Shown here in pieces: positions 1 to 5,303 of a stretch of 5,303 nt of DNA. Source of the stretch: Caldilinea sp. (GTDB lineage Bacteria > Chloroflexota > Anaerolineae > Caldilineales > Caldilineaceae). Made by a program: the position numbers and the translations under genes. The stretch's first letter is position 1, and every line of letters starts with the position of its first letter. The notes beneath the pieces were generated by a model. The model did not search any database and had not been told where the DNA came from. It saw only the letters and a list, made by a program, of their open reading frames with translations. The stretch is taken from assembly GCA_026389955.1 (NCBI GenBank), contig JAPLGY010000537.1:1-5303 (forward strand), read 5' to 3'.

Positions 1-1
1 G

Positions 2-280
2 AGCAGCGCCGCCAGCGCCGCCAATGCCGCCGTTCAGCACGTGCAAAGCTGGTACCACGGCACACCTGCTGGTGACTGGGTCAGCATGGCCGTGCCCAGC
101 ACCGGCGCCTACGGCTCCCCCGCCGGTGTGGTCTTCAGCTACCCAGTCACCGTCAGCGACGGCACCTATCAGATTGTCGAAGGGCTGGCCCTGAGCGATT
201 TCGACCGCCAGCTGATCCAAACGACCGGCGCCGAGCTGCTCGAAGAAAAAACGGCCGTCGAAGAACTGCTCGGCCTCTGA
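2..280 (+). CDS. mdh: Malate dehydrogenase, C-terminal part (5' end outside window)
   Basis: This is the last 92 codons of a gene that enters from the left; the frame is open from base 2 and ends in TGA at 278-280. The GTG at 41 is internal, because the residues before it (SSAASAANAAVQHV) already match the family. The fragment has the C-terminal pattern of NAD-dependent malate dehydrogenases of the lactate/malate dehydrogenase fold: GDWVSMAVPSTGAYGSPAGV, then FSYPVTVSDG, IVEGLALSDFDR and a final helix ELLEEKTAVEELL. The enzyme interconverts malate and oxaloacetate with NAD(H) in the cytoplasm, in the TCA cycle. The catalytic His/Asp pair and the Rossmann domain lie upstream and cannot be checked. 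Its neighbour, complex I, consumes NADH, so the context fits, but a strong stem-loop and a separate promoter lie between them, so they are probably not one transcript. A lactate dehydrogenase is less likely, given the WVSM and GxYGxPxG wording. Confidence 0.88.
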   Translation, partial: SSAASAANAAVQHVQSWYHGTPAGDWVSMAVPSTGAYGSPAGVVFSYPVTVSDGTYQIVEGLALSDFDRQLIQTTGAELLEEKTAVEELLGL

Positions 281-316
281 AAAGCCAGCTGCTCTGTGCC
301 CGCCCACTTGTCGGCC

Positions 317-342
317 TCCCCCCAGAAGGGGATCTGGGGGGA
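317..342 (+). terminator. GC-rich stem-loop after mdh, possible terminator
   Basis: There is a perfect 10-bp inverted repeat (arms TCCCCCCAGA and TCTGGGGGGA) with a 6-base loop, starting 36 bases after the mdh stop. The stem should be very stable. No T-run follows (the next bases are CTGTGCTGCC), so it is not a classical intrinsic terminator. It could end the mdh transcript with help from Rho, or protect the 3' end of the mRNA. Its place between mdh and the nuoB promoter supports a boundary role. Confidence 0.45.
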
Positions 343-399
343 CTGTGCTGCCCCCGCTCCCTTGCCTGTTCTCGAAACAGACCCAGCCAAGACCTGAAG

Positions 400-428
400 T
401 TGCCAGAAACAATGCGATCCTGTACAAT
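400..428 (+). promoter_or_regulatory. Predicted sigma70-type promoter for nuoB-nuoCD-nuoI
   Basis: A -35 box TTGCCA (400-405, 5 of 6 to TTGACA) and a -10 box TACAAT (423-428, 5 of 6 to TATAAT) are separated by exactly 17 bases. Sequence just after the -10 box is AT-rich (TTTTTCACC), unusual in this GC-rich region. The transcription start would be near 434-436, giving a leader of about 125 bases before nuoB. This is a pattern match only, but box quality and spacing are the best in the window. Confidence 0.6.
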
Positions 429-447
429 TTTTCACCATCCAAACAAT

Positions 448-468
448 GCCAACTGTGATACAGTTGGC
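448..468. promoter_or_regulatory. Perfect 9+9 inverted repeat, candidate operator
   Basis: Arms GCCAACTGT and ACAGTTGGC flank a 3-base centre GAT. The centre of symmetry falls about 23 bases after the predicted transcription start, where a bound dimeric repressor would block RNA polymerase. The core GT-N3-AC resembles sites of FadR-type GntR regulators (TNGTNNNACNA), but the outer bases do not match that consensus, so the regulator is unknown. In RNA the same bases could form a 9-bp hairpin, so a role in leader stability is the alternative. Confidence 0.5.
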
Positions 469-512
469 TGGGGGAAAGCGACGCTCTCCCCTTCGTTCAC
501 AACCAGCCAGGC

Positions 513-536
513 GCAGCAGCCCTCTGGGCCCGCTGC
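513..536 (+). promoter_or_regulatory. Leader hairpin just upstream of the nuoB ribosome site
   Basis: GCAGC (513-517) pairs with GCTGC (532-536), and inside it GCCC (519-522) pairs with GGGC (526-529) around a TCT loop, leaving a small internal bulge (A518 against CC 530-531). The hairpin ends 7 bases before the A/G-rich ribosome site at 544-551. It could tune ribosome access or mRNA decay. Hairpins of this size arise often in GC-rich DNA, so a function is only suggested. Confidence 0.3.
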
Positions 537-560
537 ACGCTACAAAAAGGGATGAGTTCT

Positions 561-1340
561 ATGACGGCCCCAGTAGCACGATTTAGCGACCTGAAACAAG
601 AACAGATCAACGAATTTCTGCACGACCGTATCCAGGTCCCCGAGGATCTGCAGTCCAATGTGATGATCACAACCCTGGACAAAGTCTACAACTGGAGCCG
701 AAAGTCCAGCATGTGGCCCTTGCTCTTCGGGCTGGCCTGCTGTGCGATCGAGATGATTGCAACCGCCGCCAGCCGGTACGATCTGGCCCGCTTTGGGATG
801 GAGGTCATGCGCCCCAGCCCGCGACAGAGCGACCTCATGATTGTGTCCGGCACAGTCACCAAAAAGATGGTGCCGGCGATCGTTCGGATTTACAACCAGA
901 TGGCCGAGCCGCGCTATGTGCTGAGCATGGGTGCCTGTGCGACCGGCGGGGGACCGTTCAAAGAAGGCTACTCGGTGGTCAGCGGCATCGACAAATATAT
1001 TCCGGTCGACGTCTATGTCCCGGGTTGCCCTCCCACCCCAGAAGCGCTGATCTATGGGCTGCTCAAGCTGCACGAAAAGGTGGAACGCCAAAGCATCACC
1101 AGCGTCCCCTGGTACCGCAAAGGGAGCAGCGAGGCTGTCCCGGTTCCCATCCTCGGCCCCGATCTTTTCGACCCGCGCAAGGTGCAGGTCATCAAAGAAC
1201 ATACCCTGGGCAGTGCAGCGGCTGTCAAAAGCGCTGTCGCCAGCAAAGCCCGGCTGCAGCCCCAGCCCATGGCCGAAGAGGTCAAAGCGCGCATCCGCGC
1301 CGCACAGGCCCAGTATCGAACACAAAAACAGCCAGCCTGA
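561..1340 (+). CDS. nuoB: NADH-quinone oxidoreductase subunit B (NuoB)
   Basis: NuoB holds Fe-S cluster N2, the last carrier before quinone, in the peripheral arm of complex I on the cytoplasmic side of the membrane. With the start at 561 the protein has 259 residues. The four N2 ligands are visible: adjacent Cys60-Cys61 (GLACCAIEM), Cys126 (GACATGG) and Cys156 ([10 protein letters not shown]). The stretch [13 protein letters not shown] is also typical. I prefer ATG 561 because the purine-rich site AAAAAGGG (544-551) lies 9 bases before it; the in-frame ATG at 552 touches that site and leaves no spacer. The C-terminal ~80 residues after VPWYRKG extend past the conserved core, end in a charged Ala/Lys/Arg-rich helix and make the protein longer than the E. 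coli homologue (about 220). The gene heads the nuoB-nuoCD-nuoI block; nuoA, its usual upstream neighbour, is replaced by mdh. Confidence 0.95.
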   Translation: MTAPVARFSDLKQEQINEFLHDRIQVPEDLQSNVMITTLDKVYNWSRKSSMWPLLFGLACCAIEMIATAASRYDLARFGMEVMRPSPRQSDLMIVSGTVTKKMVPAIVRIYNQMAEPRYVLSMGACATGGGPFKEGYSVVSGIDKYIPVDVYVPGCPPTPEALIYGLLKLHEKVERQSITSVPWYRKGSSEAVPVPILGPDLFDPRKVQVIKEHTLGSAAAVKSAVASKARLQPQPMAEEVKARIRAAQAQYRTQKQPA

Positions 1341-1349
1341 CCCAGGCTG
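1333..1349 (+). other. Small stem-loop over the nuoB stop codon
   Basis: CAGCCTG (1333-1339) and CAGGCTG (1343-1349) form a perfect 7-bp stem around ACC; the nuoB TGA lies within its left arm and loop. A second copy of CAGGCTG follows at 1352-1358 and could replace the right arm. No T-run follows, so it is not an intrinsic terminator. It may set the nuoB to nuoCD ratio through mRNA processing or ribosome-dependent unfolding, or it may be chance. Confidence 0.3.
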
Positions 1350-1395
1350 CACAGGCTGAACACAAGCATGGAGTACAACCTCTGGGGGGTCTGAC

Positions 1396-3146
<1,751 letters not shown>

Positions 3147-3150
<4 letters not shown>

Positions 3151-3836
3151 TCGACCAGCCGATCACCCAGGAAGGGTTGCTCACCATCCAATACCCGGAG
3201 GAGCGGCGCCTGCTGCCAGAACGCTTCCGCTATATCCCGATGCTGATCTGGGATACCGAAGTCGGCGAAGACCGCTGCACCGCCTGCGGCATCTGCGCCA
3301 AGGTCTGCCCACCCCAGTGTATCTGGATCGTGCGGGACATGGACGACAACGGCAAACCCGTCACGCGCCCTTCAGAATTTTACATCGACGTCGCTGTCTG
3401 CATGAGCTGCAGCTTCTGCACCGAGTTCTGTCCGTTCGACGCCATCAAGATGAACCACGATTACGAACTGGCTGTCTACGACCGCTACCCCCAGTTGGTC
3501 TACGACAAAGCCGAGCTGACCGTCCCCCTCGAATACTATGCAGCGCTCTGGCCCTCCCAGTTCGCCGAAGAACAACAGCGCCGGGCCCAGGAAAAGGAAG
3601 AAGACCGACGACGCGAGGAAGAAAAGAAACAGGCAGCAGAAGCCAAAGCTGCCAAACGCAGCCAAGAAGCGCCGGAGGCCCCCAAAAACCAGCCAGCTGC
3701 ACGCAAAACAGATGACAACAGAGAAACGGCAGCCGGCGACACCGCCGAAGCAGAAGCCAAACGCGTCCGCCTCGAAGAAATGAAACGCAAAGCAGCTGAA
3801 AAAGCCGCCCAACGCAAAAAAGAGAGCGGATCCTGA
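3147..3836 (+). CDS. nuoI: NADH-quinone oxidoreductase subunit I (NuoI), N-terminally cut
   Basis: NuoI carries clusters N6a and N6b, which pass electrons from the NuoG side to N2 in NuoB. From GTG 3147 the product has 229 residues. Two full 4Fe-4S motifs are present: CTACGICAKVCP (Cys44, 47, 50, 54) and CMSCSFCTEFCP (Cys85, 88, 91, 95). TIQYPEERR before and FDAIKMNHDYEL after are typical of the family. The GTG overlaps the nuoCD stop as GTGA, but it is not the natural start: about 38 conserved NuoI residues lie upstream in the same frame with no start codon. Residues from about 139 on form a ~90-residue tail rich in Glu, Lys, Arg, Gln and Ala, with coiled-coil character and higher A content, beyond the usual NuoI end. 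The Fe-S core is intact, but the product would lack its membrane-facing helix unless translated from an unusual codon. Confidence 0.9.
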
Positions 3837-3853
3837 CCCCTCCGCACATCCTG

Positions 3854-3890
3854 TCTGCGGGACGATGGATCTTGTCCGCCGCCCCGCAGA
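3854..3890 (+). other. Inverted repeat between nuoI and the hydrolase gene
   Basis: TCTGCGGG (3854-3861) is the exact reverse complement of CCCGCAGA (3883-3890), with 21 bases between. An inner pairing, GGAC (3860-3863) with GTCC (3874-3877), competes with or extends the stem. It lies in the 88-base gap after nuoI and has no T-run. It may be an mRNA processing or stability element, or a weak end of the nuo transcript; evidence is structural only. Confidence 0.3.
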
Positions 3891-3924
3891 GCGTGGATTC
3901 GGTTTCTCCAGGAGACAACGCACC

Positions 3925-4617
3925 ATGGCAGTGAAAATTACCTGGCACGGACACGCTACCTTCAGCCTCGATATAGAAGGGGTCAGGCTGGTCGTCGACC
4001 CCTTTCTGCACCCCCACAACCCGGCGGCCACCGTCACAGCAGAACAGCTGGCAGCAGACTTTATTCTGGTGACCCACGGCCACATCGACCACATCGCCGA
4101 CGTGCTCCCCCTGGCCCGACACACCGGAGCCGCCGTGATCAGCAACGTCGAAATCGCCCACTGGTTGAAAAAACAAGGGCTCCCTTCAACACATGGGATG
4201 AACCTGGGCGGAGGACACACCTTTTCGTTCGGCCGTCTCCGGCTGACGATCGCCCACCACAGCAGCGAGCTGCCCGACGGCTCCTACGGCGGAAGCCCTG
4301 TCGGTTTTTTGATCAACTGCAACGACGGCCACGACCTCTACATCGCCGGAGATACTGCCCTGACCTACGACATGAAACTGATCGGCGATGCCGGCGGCGT
4401 CGACCTGGCCATCCTGCCGATCGGCGACTACTACACCATGGGCCCCCAAGAGGCCGCAGTGGCAGCCCAGTGGGTGAAAGCCAAACAGGTCATCCCCTGC
4501 CACTACAACACCTTTCCGATGATCCAGGTCGACGCCGCTGCCTTTGCCCGCCGTCTCCAGCAGGAGGCCGAGATCGACTGCACCCTCCTTGCGCCCGGCG
4601 AGTCGACGGCTCTCTGA
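3925..4617 (+). CDS. UPF0173-family metal-dependent hydrolase (metallo-beta-lactamase fold)
   Basis: The 230-residue product matches the UPF0173 (B. subtilis YtkL-like) family in length and motifs. These are cytoplasmic metal-dependent hydrolases of the beta-lactamase fold whose physiological substrate is, to my knowledge, not settled. It opens with KITWHGHATFSL, then the metal site THGHIDHIAD (His51, His53, Asp55, His56), AHHSSELPDG (His111 or 112), IAGDTALTYDM (Asp143) and PCHYNTFPMI (His193), so all expected ligands are present. I chose ATG 3925 because AGGAG (3910-3914) lies ten bases upstream and the family starts there; an in-frame ATG at 3865 would add 20 Arg-rich residues with no family match. 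It follows nuoI by 88 bases on the same strand and may be co-transcribed, but nothing links it to complex I. No signal peptide is visible. Family confidence is high; substrate unknown. Confidence 0.93.
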   Translation: MAVKITWHGHATFSLDIEGVRLVVDPFLHPHNPAATVTAEQLAADFILVTHGHIDHIADVLPLARHTGAAVISNVEIAHWLKKQGLPSTHGMNLGGGHTFSFGRLRLTIAHHSSELPDGSYGGSPVGFLINCNDGHDLYIAGDTALTYDMKLIGDAGGVDLAILPIGDYYTMGPQEAAVAAQWVKAKQVIPCHYNTFPMIQVDAAAFARRLQQEAEIDCTLLAPGESTAL

Positions 4618-4849
4618 CAAGAAGCTGTGCCGATGTCTCTTTCTCTTTTGCTCAGCCTACCCTGCGCACTACCCGTCAGGCCCTGGCCGAACTGGGGCGG
4701 GCCAGCCCGTCTTCCCCTCCCCCCAATATCGATCTGGAACTCTGAACTTTTTGGCGGAGGGACCCCCAAATGCCTGTCAGAGCCGTGCTGGGGCAGCCGT
4801 CCAGGAGTCTTTATGAACACTTTTGTACGCAAGAAAGGCCGTGAAGTTT
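4618..4849. other. Intergenic region, 232 bp, no clear gene
   Basis: Several frames are open here, but none gives a recognisable protein, and their residues (Pro, Ser, Leu, Arg) look like translated GC-rich noncoding DNA. I see no convincing promoter pair and no terminator with a T-run. A pyrimidine-rich stretch covers about 4711-4724. A short TTTGG/CCAAA inverted pair with an internal GGGACCC surrounds the A/G-rich site GGCGGAGGG near 4753-4761. A possible 24-codon ORF starts at 4770. Confidence 0.5.
4770..4844 (+). CDS. Possible 24-residue leader ORF before the CxxC protein
   Basis: ATG 4770 is preceded at eight bases by a strong purine-rich site, GGCGGAGGG (4753-4761), and the frame ends in TGA at 4842-4844, overlapping an in-frame GTG (4841) of the next gene as GTGA. 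The peptide begins MPVRAVLGQPSRSLYEHF and resembles nothing I know. Ribosome site and overlap suggest a leader peptide that could couple translation to the downstream gene. Short ORFs like this occur by chance, so it is only a candidate. Confidence 0.25.
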   Translation: MPVRAVLGQPSRSLYEHFCTQERP

Positions 4850-5221
4850 ATGTCGGATATCAGCGAGTTTGGCGTCCACACCAAAGCGGAGCTGCTTTTT
4901 CCGGCGCACCTGATTCCAAGCCTGCGCGATCTGCGCGGGGAGGAGTGGAAGACGCTGGTCGATCGCGTGGCTGCCCTGCCCGAAACCCACCCGGACAGCC
5001 TGGCATTTGTGCTGATGATGATCGAGCTGGACAGTTGCCTCAAATGCAACAGCAACAATTACAAATTTCTGCGCGGCTGCTATCTGTGCGCCACCCAGAC
5101 CATCCAGTCGTTCAAAGGGGGGGACCAGGAGCTGCTGATGCTGTATGCCAGGGCCCAGCAGGAGTTGAGCAGCCATCTCCGACAAGGCAGCCGACCCAGC
5201 GAGTGGATGGCAGCAGGTTGA
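4850..5221 (+). CDS. Small protein with two CxxC pairs, function unknown
   Basis: The 123-residue product has no transmembrane segment or signal peptide that I can see. Its middle carries Cys63, Cys66, Cys77 and Cys80 as CLKC-x10-CYLC, a spacing suited to a structural zinc or an Fe-S site, flanked by mainly helical sequence (PAHLIPSLRDLRGEEW before, QELLMLYARAQQEL after). I have an impression of similar conserved hypothetical proteins in Chloroflexota, but assign no function. ATG 4850 is preferred: AAGAAAGG (4831-4838) lies 11 bases upstream. In-frame GTG 4841 and TTG 4823 are alternatives. A better-spaced site (AGGAG, 4803-4807) instead serves ATG 4813 in another frame, which leaves the start uncertain and admits a possible frameshift near the 5' end. 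Downstream, 16 bases separate it from an oxidoreductase gene, suggesting one operon. Confidence 0.72.
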   Translation: MSDISEFGVHTKAELLFPAHLIPSLRDLRGEEWKTLVDRVAALPETHPDSLAFVLMMIELDSCLKCNSNNYKFLRGCYLCATQTIQSFKGGDQELLMLYARAQQELSSHLRQGSRPSEWMAAG

Positions 5222-5237
5222 ACAGAGGTCCCGTACG

Positions 5238-5303
5238 TTGATCCCCCTGCCGCCGCCCGCTGGCCACCCACGCATCGCCATCATCGGGGGCGGTGTGACC
5301 GGT
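5238..5303 (+). CDS. FAD/NAD(P)-binding oxidoreductase, N-terminal piece (3' end outside window)
   Basis: Only 22 codons are present. The start is TTG 5238, with AGAGG (5224-5228) nine bases upstream; no ATG or GTG lies near in this frame. After a Pro-rich lead (MIPLPPPAGHPR) comes IAIIGGGVTG, the first beta strand and glycine loop of a dinucleotide-binding Rossmann fold with the GxGxxG spacing. The GGGxTG form is common in protoporphyrinogen oxidases (HemY type) and in flavin amine oxidases and related dehydrogenases. The fragment is too short to choose among these. It lies 16 bases after the CxxC protein gene and is probably co-transcribed with it. Confidence 0.65.
   Translation, partial: MIPLPPPAGHPRIAIIGGGVTG

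Noticed and set aside
3865..3924. Longer start for the UPF0173 hydrolase at ATG 3865
   Set aside because: The extra 20 Arg-rich residues have no family counterpart, overlap an inverted repeat, and the AGGAG site is placed for ATG 3925.
5027..5070. An AhpD-like peroxidase active site in the CxxC protein
   Set aside because: There is a Glu before the first CxxC, but the His that should follow the AhpD CxxC is absent and a second CxxC pair is present, so the match is weak.
4627..5241. Plus-strand open frame of 204 codons overlapping the CxxC gene in another frame
   Set aside because: Its residues (Pro, Gly, Arg, Ala rich) show no domain, while the 4850 frame gives an ordered, helical protein with a Cys motif.

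Overview
This GC-rich window (5303 bp) carries seven genes or gene pieces, all on the + strand. At its centre is a compact block for the quinone-reducing (Q) module of respiratory complex I: nuoB, a fused nuoCD and nuoI. The subunit style points to a member of the Chloroflexota, perhaps Caldilinea- or Anaerolineae-like. Clues are the NuoI wording around its Fe-S ligands, the Asp/Trp-rich NuoC-NuoD linker and a small CxxC protein of a type I associate with that phylum. The assignment is from memory of family style, not from a search.

Layout: (1) 2-280, the C-terminal end of a malate dehydrogenase. (2) 281-560, an intergenic and leader region with a GC-rich stem-loop after mdh, a good sigma70-like promoter (TTGCCA, 17 bp, TACAAT), a perfect 9+9 inverted repeat just past the predicted transcription start, and a hairpin close to the nuoB ribosome site. 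(3) 561-1340 nuoB, 1396-3150 nuoCD, 3147-3836 nuoI. (4) 3925-4617, a UPF0173 metallo-beta-lactamase-fold hydrolase. (5) 4618-4849, a mostly featureless gap with one possible 24-codon ORF. (6) 4850-5221, a small protein with two CxxC pairs. (7) 5238-5303, the first 22 codons of an FAD/NAD(P)-binding oxidoreductase, cut by the window end.

The main anomaly is at about 3028-3035. NuoD reads normally up to residue 545 and then stops resembling NuoD, so its conserved C-terminal ~50 residues are absent. At the same point, in another frame, the N-terminal amphipathic part of NuoI appears (LLKGLGITLKHFTDTF...) with no ATG, GTG or TTG start before it. The NuoD end is found in no frame, so this is a deletion joining nuoD to nuoI, not a simple frameshift. 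It is either a real mutation that should damage complex I or an assembly error; any gene that once lay between them, such as nuoH, would also be lost.

Together the genes suggest central respiratory metabolism: malate dehydrogenase makes NADH, and NuoB/C/D/I carry electrons from the Fe-S chain to quinone. The membrane subunits (A, H, J-N) and NADH-input subunits (E, F, G) are not in this window. I see no CRISPR array, tRNA, rRNA or insertion sequence, and no clear evidence of a wholly new system.
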